From positions 1-11,431 of the forward strand of contig JBEKZS010000137.1 of the NCBI GenBank assembly GCA_049509635.1: a stretch of 11,431 bases of DNA, given 5' to 3'. Of this stretch, positions 1 through 7,591 are shown one piece after another. This DNA is from Roseiarcus sp049509635 (lineage in GTDB: Bacteria; Pseudomonadota; Alphaproteobacteria; Rhizobiales; Beijerinckiaceae). The position numbers were made by a program, and so were the translations under genes. The notes under the pieces are model-generated. The model was given only the letters and a program-made list of their open reading frames with translations, ran no database searches and was not told where the DNA came from. The first letter of the stretch is position 1. Every line of letters begins with the position of its first letter.

Positions 1-99
1 CCGGTCGGCGTGCGCCGCGCCGTCCGCCGGGTCGTTCCCCAGCTGCAGCCGGCGCTGGCGCCGAGCGCGAACCGGGGCGCCGCGCCGCGTCCGGGGTGA
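1..99 (+). CDS. possible C-terminal fragment of an unidentified rightward gene
   Basis: Reading from base 1, frame 1 stays open for 32 codons and ends at a TGA at 97-99. The peptide is rich in Ala, Arg, Pro and Val and ends in GAAPRPG. It stops about 10 nt before the end of the convergent hydrolase gene, which fits a real 3' end. I see no domain or motif. In DNA this rich in GC a stop-free stretch of this length is common by chance, so this is only a plausible gene end cut off by the window edge. No clear intrinsic terminator lies between the two convergent ends. Confidence 0.22.
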   Translation, partial: PVGVRRAVRRVVPQLQPALAPSANRGAAPRPG

Positions 100-109
100 G
101 CGGGGCGCC

Positions 110-979
110 TCAGACGAACCGTCTGATGAAAGCGAGCGCGACCTGCGCCACCTCGCGCCAGCCGTCGTCGATCGTCAGCGCATGGCCGCGATTGGGCATT
201 TCGACGATCTCGGTCACGCCCGAATTGCCCTTCTGCTGCCCGAACGACGCGTTGGCGATCGCCCAGGGGACGGTATTGTCCTTCTCGCCCGATATGATCA
301 GCAGCGGCCCGCGCTCCGGATTGGCGACGTCGACCCTGGCTTCCGTCCAGGGATTGAGGTTGGCCGCGGCCGCCTGGAACAGCGGCTTGCCGGAGGCGGG
401 CACCGCGAAAGTGTCGTAGAGCAGCTGCGCCTCGTGCTCGCTGACCGCATTGGCGAAGCCGAAGCGGAACTGATCGAAAGTCAGCGGGATCGCGCGATTG
501 CGGTTGGCGGGATTGCCGAGCACCGGCCACGCCGACTTCAGCGCGGAGAAGGGCAGCGGCAGCACGCCGCGGAACGGCGCCGGGTCGATCGCGACGGTCG
601 CCGCCGCCAGGCCGCGGCCGGCGAGAATCTGGGCGAGCAGGCCGCCGAAGGAATGGCCGACGATCGCCGGCTTCAGCTTCAGCCCGCCGACGATTTCGGC
701 GAAATGATCGGCGACCTGGCCGATGCTCTTGTTGGCGAAGACGGCTGGATGGGCGTTGGCTTCCTCGACGTCCTCGGGATCGTCGGGCCATCCCGGGGTC
801 AGCGCGGTGAAGCCCGCCTGCTCGAACAGCCTGGCCCAGCGGTCCCAGCTGCTCGGCAGCAGCCAGAGCCCGTGGACGAACACGACCGGCCGCAGCCCGG
901 TCGCATTCGCCCTGGCGACCTCGGCGGCCTCGTGCCCGGTGATCGTCGCGGCGTCGGTCGATGGTGCGTTCGTGCTCAT
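110..979 (-). CDS. alpha/beta-fold hydrolase
   Basis: This is a 289-residue cytoplasmic alpha/beta-hydrolase of unknown substrate. Seen in the sequence: an oxyanion-side HG (residues 36-37), the nucleophile elbow GHSFGG with Ser110, an acid in GEKDNTVPW (Asp234) and the catalytic His in NRGHALT (His266), all in canonical order and spacing. The part between about residues 135 and 215 is the expected cap insertion. There is no signal peptide; the first 25 or so residues are a low-complexity leader before the first core strand. The ATG at 977-979 is preceded by a GAGAGG stretch about 12 nt upstream. The gene lies 43 nt downstream of another alpha/beta-hydrolase on the same strand, so the two are probably co-transcribed, though they are not close paralogues. 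Esterase, lipase or C-C hydrolase activity cannot be distinguished from sequence alone. Confidence 0.88.
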   Translation of the reverse strand: MSTNAPSTDAATITGHEAAEVARANATGLRPVVFVHGLWLLPSSWDRWARLFEQAGFTALTPGWPDDPEDVEEANAHPAVFANKSIGQVADHFAEIVGGLKLKPAIVGHSFGGLLAQILAGRGLAAATVAIDPAPFRGVLPLPFSALKSAWPVLGNPANRNRAIPLTFDQFRFGFANAVSEHEAQLLYDTFAVPASGKPLFQAAAANLNPWTEARVDVANPERGPLLIISGEKDNTVPWAIANASFGQQKGNSGVTEIVEMPNRGHALTIDDGWREVAQVALAFIRRFV

Positions 980-1022
980 GGTCGCCTGATCCTCTCCACC
1001 AAGTGTTGGCGCGCGCGGGCGG

Positions 1023-1934
1023 CTAGGCGCCCACGGCGTTCAGCCAGCCGATCAGATCGGCCGTGACCTCGTCGCGGTTGGTCTCGTTCAGCGTCTCGTG
1101 GCGCGCGTCGGCATAGAGGCGCTGCGTCACCCTTGTCAGGCCGGCCGCGCGATAGGCGTCGATGAGGCTCTGCAGCCGCGCGCCGACGGGATCGCGGGCG
1201 CCGCTGAAAACGTAGATCGGCAGCGCCTTGGGAATGCGCGCCACCGTCTCCTTCGAGGCGATCGGGCCGATCGCGTCGAGAATGTCGATCGCCAGCTGGA
1301 CGGTGAACGGAAATCCGCACAGGGGATCGGCGATATATTTGTCGACCTCGGCGGGATCGCGCGAGAGCCAGTCGAACGGCGTGCGCGCCGGCTCGAACGG
1401 CTTGTTGAAATCGCCGAGCAGCATTTTCTGCAACAGAGCGCTGTGGCCGCGCGGCCCCAGCCGCCAGCGCTCCAGCCGCGCGACCAGCCGCCCGATCGGC
1501 AGGACCGCCGGCGGCGTTCCGCTCGTGCCGGACAGGACCGCGCCGGCGAGCGCCGCGCCATGCTCGGCGATGAACTGCTGGCCCATGACCGAGCCCAGGG
1601 AATGGCCCATGAACACGATCGGCAGGCCGGGACGGTCGGCGGCGATGCGTCGGTTGACCGCCCAGAGATCGTCGAGGCACTTGCGCCAGCCGTCGCGCGC
1701 GGCGAACAAGCCGAGATCGGCGGGCGCCGAGGTCGGCCCGTGGCCGCGATGGTCGCTCGCATAGACCGCGCAGCCGGCGCCGGTCAGCGCGCGCGCGAGC
1801 CGCTCGTAGCGGGCGGAATGTTCGGCGAGGCCATGGGCGATCTGCACCGCGAGCCGGGGCGGCGCGTCCGGCAGCCAGCGCCGGACCAAGATCGAGCCGC
1901 CGTCGCGCGGCAGGGCGAAGATGTCCGATTGCAT
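1023..1934 (-). CDS. alpha/beta-hydrolase, lysophospholipase/monoacylglycerol lipase type (PldB-like)
   Basis: This 303-residue protein belongs to the serine hydrolase branch that holds bacterial monoacylglycerol lipases and PldB-type lysophospholipases (Hydrolase_4). Seen: the strand-3 HGLAEHSARY motif (residues 34-43), DHRGHGPT (61-68), nucleophile elbow GHSLGS (Ser112), acid in SGARDPVG (Asp248) and catalytic His in ARHETLNE (His279). The likely role is hydrolysis of monoacylglycerols or lysophospholipids in the cytoplasm; that substrate is inferred from the family. The frame stays open upstream to a TTG/ATG pair at 2013-2018. I chose the ATG at 1932-1934 because the protein then begins just before the first strand, where the family usually starts, and a G-rich GGGGGG stretch sits about 9 nt upstream. 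The residues gained from the earlier start look like non-coding GC-rich sequence. The gene sits 115 nt downstream of ggt and 43 nt before the second hydrolase. Confidence 0.9.
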   Translation of the reverse strand: MQSDIFALPRDGGSILVRRWLPDAPPRLAVQIAHGLAEHSARYERLARALTGAGCAVYASDHRGHGPTSAPADLGLFAARDGWRKCLDDLWAVNRRIAADRPGLPIVFMGHSLGSVMGQQFIAEHGAALAGAVLSGTSGTPPAVLPIGRLVARLERWRLGPRGHSALLQKMLLGDFNKPFEPARTPFDWLSRDPAEVDKYIADPLCGFPFTVQLAIDILDAIGPIASKETVARIPKALPIYVFSGARDPVGARLQSLIDAYRAAGLTRVTQRLYADARHETLNETNRDEVTADLIGWLNAVGA

Positions 1935-2049
1935 CGCGTATCGCCCCCCGGGCGTGCGCGGGCCGCCGCGTCCGCTCGTCGTCGCGCCGAGCATGCCCGT
2001 TCCGCCGACCGCCATCAAGTGAGTTGGCTGCTCGCCGCCGCGCGCGCCC

Positions 2050-3789
2050 TCAATAGCCCACCGCCAGCGTGCCGCGCTGGCGCGGATCGGAGGCGCCGAG
2101 CCAGACTCCGCCCCTGCGCTCGATCGTATTGGCCGAGCCCATCGCCTCGCGCAGCACGACCTTGTGGCCCATCGCCTCGAGCAGCCGGATCGTGTCGGGC
2201 GACAGGCCGCGCTCGATCCGCAATTCGTCGGGCAGCCACTGGTCGTGGACGCGCGGCGCGTCCTCGGCCTCGGCGACGTTGAGGCCGTGGTCGAGAATGT
2301 CGAGGATCACCTGCAGCACCGTCGTGATGATGCGCGAGCCGCCCGGGCTGCCGGTGACGATCTCGAGCTTGCCGTCCTTGAACACCATGGTCGGGCTCAT
2401 CGAGGACAGCGGCCGCTTGTTCGGGCCGGGCGCATTGGCGTCGCCGCCGGTGAGGCCGAACGCGTTGGCGGCGCCCGGCCTGGCGGCGAAATCGTCGAGC
2501 TCGTTGTTGAGCAGCACGCCGGTTCCGTCGGCGACCAGCCCGCTGCCGTAGGGAAGGTTCAGCGTATAGGTGTTGGCGACGGCGTCGCCCTGCTCGTCGA
2601 CGATCGAGAAATGGGTGGTCTGGTCGCTTTCATAGGGCTCCGGGCCGCCGGGCGCGATGTCCGCCGCGCGGCGCGCGTGGCCCAGCGAAATGCCCTCGCG
2701 CAGATGCGCGGCATAGGCCTTCGAGGTCAGCCCCTTGACCGGCACGTGGAGGAAATCGGGATCGCCGAGATATTGGGCGCGGTCGGCGTAGGCGAGCTTC
2801 TCGGCCTCGGCCATCTCGTGGATCGTCGCCGCCGAATTCAGCCCCTGGGCGCCGAGCGGCCAGGCCTCGAGAATGTTGAGGATCTCGACGATGTGGACGC
2901 CGCCGGAGGAGGGCGGCGGCATCGAGACGATCTCGTGGCCGCGATAGGTTCCGCGCACGACCTCGCGCTCGACCGCATGGTAGTTGGCGAGGTCGTCGAG
3001 GCTCATCCGCCCGCCGGCGGCGCGGATCGACGCGACCATCTTCTCCGCGACCGGCCCCGCATAGAAGCCCTCGGCGCCCTGCGCCGCGATTCTGTCCAGC
3101 GTGGCGGCGAGATCGTCGAGCGGAAGCCGGTCGCCGAGCGTCTTCGGCGTCCCGTCGGGCTTGAGGAAAATGCGCGCGGAGGCCGGATGCAGCGCGAGCC
3201 GCGGCGCCCCAGCGGGCAGGGAATCGGCGAGATCGTCGTCGACCGCGACGCCCTCATGGGCGAGCCGCGCGGCGGGGGCGACGAGCTCGGCGAACGGGAA
3301 CCGGCCCGAGCCGTATTTGCGCCAGGCGAGCTCCAGCCCGGCGACCGTGCCGGGCACGCCGATTCCGAGCCCGCTCACCAGCGATTTGGCCGGGACGGCC
3401 TCGCCCTTGTCGTCGAGGAAGACATCCCTGGTCGTCAGCGCCGGCGCCGATTCGCGATAGTCGATCGCGATCGTCTTGCCGAGATCGGCGCGGTGGATCA
3501 GCATGAAGCCGCCGCCGCCGATATTGCCGGCGCGCGGCAGCGTCACCGCCAGCGCGAAGCCGACCGCGACCGCCGCGTCGACCGCATTGCCGCCGCGCTC
3601 GAGGATTTCGACGCCGATCCGCGAGGCGACCGCCTCCTGGCTCACCACCATCCCGTGCGCGGCCACCACCGGCCGCGCGATCGCGAAATCGGAGATGACG
3701 GGTTCGCCGGCGGCTGCGGGGACGGCGGCGGCGAGCCCGGCGCAGACGGCGCCGGCGAGGCGAAGACTTCGGGGCAAGTCGGATCGCAA
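2050..3789 (-). CDS. ggt: gamma-glutamyltranspeptidase (glutathione hydrolase), periplasmic
   Basis: The enzyme cleaves the gamma-glutamyl bond of glutathione and similar compounds and transfers the glutamyl group to water or an amino acid. It is made as a 579-residue proenzyme that cuts itself into two subunits. Seen: an N-terminal signal peptide (basic start, hydrophobic residues 10-27, likely cleavage near AAAG), substrate-binding Arg112 in YRESAP, the processing site SDQTTHFS with Thr391 as new N-terminus and nucleophile, Asn411, Asp433, Ser462-Ser463 in KRPLSSMSPT, and the GG pair at 483-484. Several positions coincide with the E. coli enzyme numbering. The segment around 437-449 matches the E. 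coli lid loop, so the lid appears present. The start is a TTG (3787-3789); no Met occurs before residue 47, beyond the signal peptide, and a strong Shine-Dalgarno lies 6 nt upstream. The gene is divergent from the molybdenum hydroxylase operon, with 161 nt between the two starts. Likely role: glutathione or gamma-glutamyl peptide salvage in the periplasm. Confidence 0.97.
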   Translation of the reverse strand: MRSDLPRSLRLAGAVCAGLAAAVPAAAGEPVISDFAIARPVVAAHGMVVSQEAVASRIGVEILERGGNAVDAAVAVGFALAVTLPRAGNIGGGGFMLIHRADLGKTIAIDYRESAPALTTRDVFLDDKGEAVPAKSLVSGLGIGVPGTVAGLELAWRKYGSGRFPFAELVAPAARLAHEGVAVDDDLADSLPAGAPRLALHPASARIFLKPDGTPKTLGDRLPLDDLAATLDRIAAQGAEGFYAGPVAEKMVASIRAAGGRMSLDDLANYHAVEREVVRGTYRGHEIVSMPPPSSGGVHIVEILNILEAWPLGAQGLNSAATIHEMAEAEKLAYADRAQYLGDPDFLHVPVKGLTSKAYAAHLREGISLGHARRAADIAPGGPEPYESDQTTHFSIVDEQGDAVANTYTLNLPYGSGLVADGTGVLLNNELDDFAARPGAANAFGLTGGDANAPGPNKRPLSSMSPTMVFKDGKLEIVTGSPGGSRIITTVLQVILDILDHGLNVAEAEDAPRVHDQWLPDELRIERGLSPDTIRLLEAMGHKVVLREAMGSANTIERRGGVWLGASDPRQRGTLAVGY

Positions 3790-3795
3790 GGGCGG

Positions 3796-3802
3796 CCTCC
3801 TC
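3796..3802 (-). promoter_or_regulatory. ribosome binding site that fixes the TTG start of ggt
   Basis: On the minus strand the sequence GAGGAGG is followed by a 6-nt spacer and then TTG at 3789. This near-perfect anti-16S match at ideal spacing is the main reason for accepting a non-ATG start. Confidence 0.75.
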
Positions 3803-3897
3803 GATGCGGGTGTCTACCACGGCCGGCGGGACGCGTCGCGCGGGGACCGCGGCCGTCCCGGCCGCACGGACCTCTCCGCTTCGTGATCGCCGGGCCA

Positions 3898-3926
3898 TCG
3901 ACCCGGTCCCGGTTCGGGCCTATCTT
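3898..3926 (+). promoter_or_regulatory. candidate sigma-70-type promoter for the iorAB-like operon
   Basis: TCGACC (3898-3903) and TATCTT (3921-3926) are separated by exactly 17 nt. Each matches four of six positions of the -35 and -10 consensus. Transcription would begin near 3932, giving a leader of about 18 nt that just contains the GAGGGAG ribosome binding site at 3937-3943. The position in the ggt/iorA divergent gap is right, but matches of this quality also arise by chance. Confidence 0.4.
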
Positions 3927-3950
3927 CGCGGGCAACGAGGGAGCGCGCCC

Positions 3951-4406
3951 ATGCTTTCGCTTTCCGTCAACGGCCAGACCCACGAACTCGACATCGAGCC
4001 GGAGACGCCGATGCTCTGGGTCCTGCGCGACGAGATCGGCCTGACCGGCACGAAATTCGGCTGCGGCATCGCCCAATGCGGCGCCTGCACGATCCATGTC
4101 GACGGCGTCGCGACCCGCTCGTGCCAGTTCACGGCGGGCGACGCGGTCGGCAGGACGATCCTGACCATCGAGGGGCTCGGCGCCGCGCGACTGCATCCGG
4201 TGCAGACCGCCTGGATCGAGCACGACGTGCCGCAATGCGGCTATTGCCAGTCCGGCCAGATCATGGCGGCGGCGAGCCTGCTCGCGCACAATCCCGCCCC
4301 GACCGACGCCGACATCGACGCCGAGATCACCAACATCTGCCGCTGCGGAACCTATCCGCGCCTGCGCGCCGCGATCCATCGGGCGGCCGCGCTCGCCAGG
4401 CTCTGA
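3951..4406 (+). CDS. iorA: [2Fe-2S] small subunit of a molybdenum hydroxylase (isoquinoline 1-oxidoreductase alpha-like)
   Basis: This 151-residue iron-sulfur subunit passes electrons from the molybdenum centre of its partner to an external acceptor. Seen: a plant-ferredoxin-type N-terminal domain with Cys38, Cys43, Cys46 and Cys58 (CGIAQCGAC plus SC), and a C-terminal [2Fe-2S]-binding helical domain with Cys96, Cys99, Cys130 and Cys132 (QCGYCQSGQ and CRCGTY). All eight ligands are present. Length and motifs match the small subunits of two-subunit xanthine-oxidase-family enzymes that lack an FAD subunit, of which IorA is the type. The frame is open further upstream, but the ATG at 3951 has GAGGGAG 7 nt before it and begins the protein at the first beta strand. 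The next gene starts 11 nt after this stop. The symbol names the family type, since isoquinoline as substrate is not shown. Confidence 0.95.
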   Translation: MLSLSVNGQTHELDIEPETPMLWVLRDEIGLTGTKFGCGIAQCGACTIHVDGVATRSCQFTAGDAVGRTILTIEGLGAARLHPVQTAWIEHDVPQCGYCQSGQIMAAASLLAHNPAPTDADIDAEITNICRCGTYPRLRAAIHRAAALARL

Positions 4407-4412
4407 AGGAGG
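4406..4412 (+). promoter_or_regulatory. ribosome binding site of the large subunit, overlapping the iorA-like stop
   Basis: AAGGAGG begins on the last base of the preceding TGA and lies 5 nt before the ATG at 4418. It supports translational coupling of the two subunits and decides the start, because the same frame is open well upstream. Confidence 0.75.
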
Positions 4413-4417
4413 CCGCC

Positions 4418-6589
4418 ATGAACGCGCTCGTTTCGCGCCGCTGCTTCGTCGCGGCCGGCCTTTCGGCCGCCGGCGGGCTCGTCGTCGCGGTCGGCCTGCC
4501 GCGCGTCGCGAAGGCGTTGCCGCTCGGTCCCGAGCCCTGGTCGCCGGAGGCGACGGCGACGGCCGACGAGGTCAACGCCTTCGTCGTCATCGAGCCCGAC
4601 AATGCGATCCTGCTGCGGATCGCCAAGTCGGAAATGGGGCAGGGGGTGATGACCTCGCTGGCGATGATCGTCGCCGAAGAGCTCGGCTGCGATTTCGCCC
4701 GCGTCAAGGTCGAATACGCCTCGGCGACCCGCAACCTGCGCGATGGCGCGCCCTACGGGCCGATGCTGACCGGCGGCTCCTCCTCGGTGCGCCGCTCGCG
4801 CGTCGCCCTGCAGCAGGCGGGCGCCTCGGCGCGCGCGCGGCTGGTCGCGGCGGCGGCGGCGCGCTGGGGCGTCGCGCCCGGCGCCTGCGTCGCGCGCGCC
4901 GGCAGCGTGCTGCACGAGGCTTCCGGCCGCTCGGCCGCCTATGGCGAACTCGCCGGCGCGGCGGCCGGGGTCGCGCTCGCGCAGGAGCCCGCGATCAAGA
5001 CTCCCGAGCAGTTCACGCTGATCGGGACCAGCCAGGCGCGGCTCGACACGCCCGCCAAGGTGACCGGCGCCGCCAGGTTCGGCATCGACACGCGGCTGCC
5101 CGAAATGGTCTATGCCGCGGTCGCGCACGCCCCGGTGTTCGGCGGCAAGGTCAGGTCCTGGGACGAGGCCGCGATAAGGGGCAAGCGCGGCTTCATCGCC
5201 GTCGTGCCGGTCGAGAACGGCCTCGCGATCGTCGCCGACCGGTTCTGGCGCGCCAAGGAAATGGCGCTCGCCCTGCCGATCGTCTGGGACGAGGGCGCCG
5301 CCGCGACGACCGACAGCGAGCAGTTCCGCGCCGAATACCGCGCGGCGCTCGACGGTCCGCTGGCCAATGCGGCCAGGCGCGGCGACCCGGCGGGGGCGCT
5401 CGCCGGTTCGGCGAAAATCGTCGAGGCGCTCTATGAAGTTCCCCATCTCGCCCATGCCGCGATGGAGCCGCTCAACGCCACCGTCCATTGGCGTCCCGAC
5501 CGGATCGACGCCTGGATCGGAACCCAGGCGGCGGACGCCGCGCTGAAGCTCGCCGCCGAAGTCGGCGGCGTCGACCCGCGCAACGTGTTCATCCACAATT
5601 GCTATCTGGGCGGCGGCTTCGGCCGCCGCGCGGTCAACGACGAATTGCGCCAGGCGGTGCAGGTCTCCAAGGCGCTGGCGCGGCCGGTCAAGCTGGTCTG
5701 GACCCGCGAACAGGACATTCAGCACGACCGCTATCGCCCGCAGGCGGCGCTGCGCCTGAAGGCGGGACTCGACGCGCAGGGGCTGCCCACCGCGTTCGAT
5801 TTCCGCACCGCGGTCGGCTCGATCTCGCGCTCGCTCGGCTGGGGCTCGGCGCCGACCGGGGTCGAGCCCAGCGCGGTCGAGGGGCTCGTCAACGCGCCCT
5901 ACAGGGCGGGGGCGCTCACCGTCGACTGCCTGCTGAAGAACACCCATGTGCCGGTCATGTTCTGGCGCTCGGTCGGCTCCTCGCAGAACGCCTTCGCGCT
6001 CGAGAGCTTCATCGACGAATGCGCCCATGCCGCGGGCAAGGATCCGCTCGCCTACCGGCGCGCGCTGCTCGACGACCGGCCCGATTTCCTCGCCGTGCTC
6101 GACAAGCTGGCGGAGAAGGGGGAATGGGGCCGCCGGCTGCCGGCGCGCACTGCCCAGGGCGTGGCGATCCACGAGAGCTTCGGCACGATCGTCGGCGAGA
6201 TCGCCGAGGTCGCGGTCAGCGCCGCCGGCGAGGTCCGGGTCGAGCGCGTCGTCGCCTGCGTCGATTGCGGCCATGTCGTCAATCCGCGCAATGTCGAAAT
6301 GCAGATCGAGAGCGCGGTGCTCTATGGCCTGACCGCCGCCCTGTTCGGCGAGATCACGATCAAGAACGGCGCGGTCGCGCAGGGCAATTTCGACGACTAT
6401 CAGATCGCGCGAATGGCCGACGCGCCGGTCATCGAGACCCATCTGGCGCTGTCGGGCGGCGGCAAATGGGGCGGCATCGGCGAGCCCGGCACGCCGCCGA
6501 TCGCCCCCGCGGTCGCCAATGCGATTTTCGCGATCACCGGCAAGCGCATCCGGTCGCTGCCGCTCAAGAACGCGGCGCTCGGCGTCTGA
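4418..6589 (+). CDS. iorB: molybdopterin-binding large subunit of a molybdenum hydroxylase (isoquinoline 1-oxidoreductase beta-like), Tat-exported
   Basis: This 723-residue catalytic subunit of the xanthine oxidase/aldehyde dehydrogenase family inserts a water-derived oxygen into an N-heterocycle or aldehyde. Seen: an N-terminal twin-arginine signal (SRRCFVAAG, hydrophobic to about residue 34), which suggests folding with cofactor and then export to the periplasm; an IorB-type start to the first domain (MGQGVMTSLAMIVAEELG, 73-90); the glycine-rich cofactor loop GGGFGRR (398-404); MEPLNATVHW (349-358); and the C-terminal GIGEPGTPPIAPAVANA with the expected catalytic Glu689. The length is typical of single-chain large subunits. 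It is translationally coupled to the small subunit, which could travel with it as a hitch-hiker because only this chain has a signal. No cytochrome partner, XdhC-like chaperone or cofactor gene lies nearby, so the electron acceptor is unknown. The substrate cannot be read from the sequence; isoquinoline, another N-heterocycle or an aldehyde are all possible. Confidence 0.94.
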   Translation: MNALVSRRCFVAAGLSAAGGLVVAVGLPRVAKALPLGPEPWSPEATATADEVNAFVVIEPDNAILLRIAKSEMGQGVMTSLAMIVAEELGCDFARVKVEYASATRNLRDGAPYGPMLTGGSSSVRRSRVALQQAGASARARLVAAAAARWGVAPGACVARAGSVLHEASGRSAAYGELAGAAAGVALAQEPAIKTPEQFTLIGTSQARLDTPAKVTGAARFGIDTRLPEMVYAAVAHAPVFGGKVRSWDEAAIRGKRGFIAVVPVENGLAIVADRFWRAKEMALALPIVWDEGAAATTDSEQFRAEYRAALDGPLANAARRGDPAGALAGSAKIVEALYEVPHLAHAAMEPLNATVHWRPDRIDAWIGTQAADAALKLAAEVGGVDPRNVFIHNCYLGGGFGRRAVNDELRQAVQVSKALARPVKLVWTREQDIQHDRYRPQAALRLKAGLDAQGLPTAFDFRTAVGSISRSLGWGSAPTGVEPSAVEGLVNAPYRAGALTVDCLLKNTHVPVMFWRSVGSSQNAFALESFIDECAHAAGKDPLAYRRALLDDRPDFLAVLDKLAEKGEWGRRLPARTAQGVAIHESFGTIVGEIAEVAVSAAGEVRVERVVACVDCGHVVNPRNVEMQIESAVLYGLTAALFGEITIKNGAVAQGNFDDYQIARMADAPVIETHLALSGGGKWGGIGEPGTPPIAPAVANAIFAITGKRIRSLPLKNAALGV

Positions 6590-6606
6590 GCCGCGGGGCT
6601 TCCCAT

Positions 6607-6620
6607 AGCGCCGCGGCGCT
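6607..6620. repeat. 14-nt perfect palindrome between the iorB-like gene and the exporter
   Basis: AGCGCCGCGGCGCT reads identically on both strands and lies in the 47-nt gap before the exporter start. It has no T-run after it, so it is not an intrinsic terminator. It could form a small hairpin in the mRNA or be an accident of GC-rich sequence. Confidence 0.4.
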
Positions 6621-6636
6621 GCTAGCCAGCCCGCCC

Positions 6637-7569
6637 ATGACCGAAGCCTCCGTTGTTCTCGCGGGCGCCCCGCGCGCCGCGACCCTGATCGGCTGTCTGG
6701 CGATCCTGCTGTGGTCGGCGCTCGCCCTGCTGACGGCGGCGTCGGGCGAGGCGCCGCCGTTCGAACTCGCCGCGCTGACCTTCGCGATCGGCGGCGGCTT
6801 CGGCCTCGCCTATGCCGCCGCGCGCGGGCGGCTCGCCGCGCTGATCCAGCCCTGGCCGGTCTGGCTGGTCGGCGTTTGCGGCCTGTTCGGCTATCACGCG
6901 CTGTATTTCGCCGCCCTCAGGCGCGCCCCGCCCGCCGAGGCGAGCCTGATCGCCTATCTGTGGCCGCTGCTGATCGTGCTGTTCTCCGCGACCCTGCCCG
7001 GCGAGCGGCTGCGCGCGCGCCATGTCGTCGGCGCCGCGCTCGGCATGGCGGGCGCCGTCGCCCTGTTCGCGGGCAAGGCCGAGGGCGGCCTGTTCGGGCG
7101 CGGCGCCGGCGTCTCGCTCGTCGGCGACGCCCTGGCTTTGTGCTGCGCCTTCGTCTGGTCGGGCTATTCGCTGCTGTCGCGCCGGCTGAAGGCGGCGCCG
7201 ACGGAGGCGGTCGCGGGCTTCTGCCTGGCGACCGCCGCGCTCGCCGCCCTGTGCCATTTCGCGTTCGAGCCGACAATCGTCCCGGCGACGTCGGGCCAGT
7301 GGCTGGCGATCCTCGGCCTCGGCCTCGGCCCGGTCGGCCTCGCGTTCTACGTCTGGGACTACGGGGTCAAGAACGGCGACATCCGCCTGCTCGGCGTCGC
7401 CGCCTATGCCGCGCCCGTCCTGTCGACCCTGACTCTCGCGGCGACCGGCTTCGCGCCGGCCACGCCGACGCTCGGGCTCGCCTGCGCGCTGATCGTCGGC
7501 GGGGCGGCGGTCGCGTCGTTCACGCCCGCCGCCCGAAAAAGCCAAGGGCCGGCGCGAGGCCGGCCCTGA
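6637..7569 (+). CDS. EamA/drug-metabolite transporter family exporter, YddG-like
   Basis: This 310-residue inner-membrane protein has ten predicted helices arranged as two EamA repeats (about residues 16-144 and 160-295). Similarity to the aromatic amino acid exporter YddG is recognisable along the chain: the opening ATLIG.LAILLWS, the helix-4 signature YLWP (107-110) after EASLIA, and AFYVWDYGVKNGDI (236-249) followed by AAYAAPVLST. Export of amino acids or related metabolites is therefore the best guess, but substrate range in this family is broad. The ATG at 6637 lacks a convincing Shine-Dalgarno; it is chosen because helix 1 follows directly and the upstream reading frame is antisense-like sequence inside the iorB-like gene. 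It lies 47 nt after that gene and may be co-transcribed with it. Its last 11 codons double as the rpmF terminator. Confidence 0.9.
   Translation: MTEASVVLAGAPRAATLIGCLAILLWSALALLTAASGEAPPFELAALTFAIGGGFGLAYAAARGRLAALIQPWPVWLVGVCGLFGYHALYFAALRRAPPAEASLIAYLWPLLIVLFSATLPGERLRARHVVGAALGMAGAVALFAGKAEGGLFGRGAGVSLVGDALALCCAFVWSGYSLLSRRLKAAPTEAVAGFCLATAALAALCHFAFEPTIVPATSGQWLAILGLGLGPVGLAFYVWDYGVKNGDIRLLGVAAYAAPVLSTLTLAATGFAPATPTLGLACALIVGGAAVASFTPAARKSQGPARGRP
7536..7567 (-). terminator. intrinsic terminator of rpmF, inside the exporter coding region
   Basis: On the minus strand a 9-bp perfect stem, AGGGCCGGC / GCCGGCCCT, encloses a 5-nt loop (stem-loop at 7545-7567). It is followed after TGGC by TTTTT (7540-7536). 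It begins 24 nt past the rpmF stop. On the plus strand there is no T-run, so it serves leftward transcription only. Confidence 0.75.
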
Positions 7570-7591
7570 ACAATGCCGCTCGGTCGGCCGC

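Noticed and set aside
1935..2018. N-terminal extension of the lipase-like hydrolase to the TTG/ATG pair at 2013-2018
   Set aside because: The extra 27-28 residues are Gly/Arg/Thr-rich with no signal peptide, and no ribosome binding site precedes them.
2164..4044. Rightward 626-codon open frame opposite ggt
   Set aside because: It is a low-complexity antisense frame; ggt on the other strand has all catalytic and binding residues.
4352..6442. Leftward 696-codon open frame opposite the iorB-like gene
   Set aside because: Its product is a run of Arg, Asp, Gly and Ala typical of the antisense of a high-GC gene; the plus strand carries a complete enzyme with all motifs.
364..6616. Using CCGCGG frequency in the window to test an Eco29kI-like specificity
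   Set aside because: The site occurs several times (for example at 364-369 and inside the palindrome at 6607-6620), but the host's high GC and self-methylation make presence uninformative either way.
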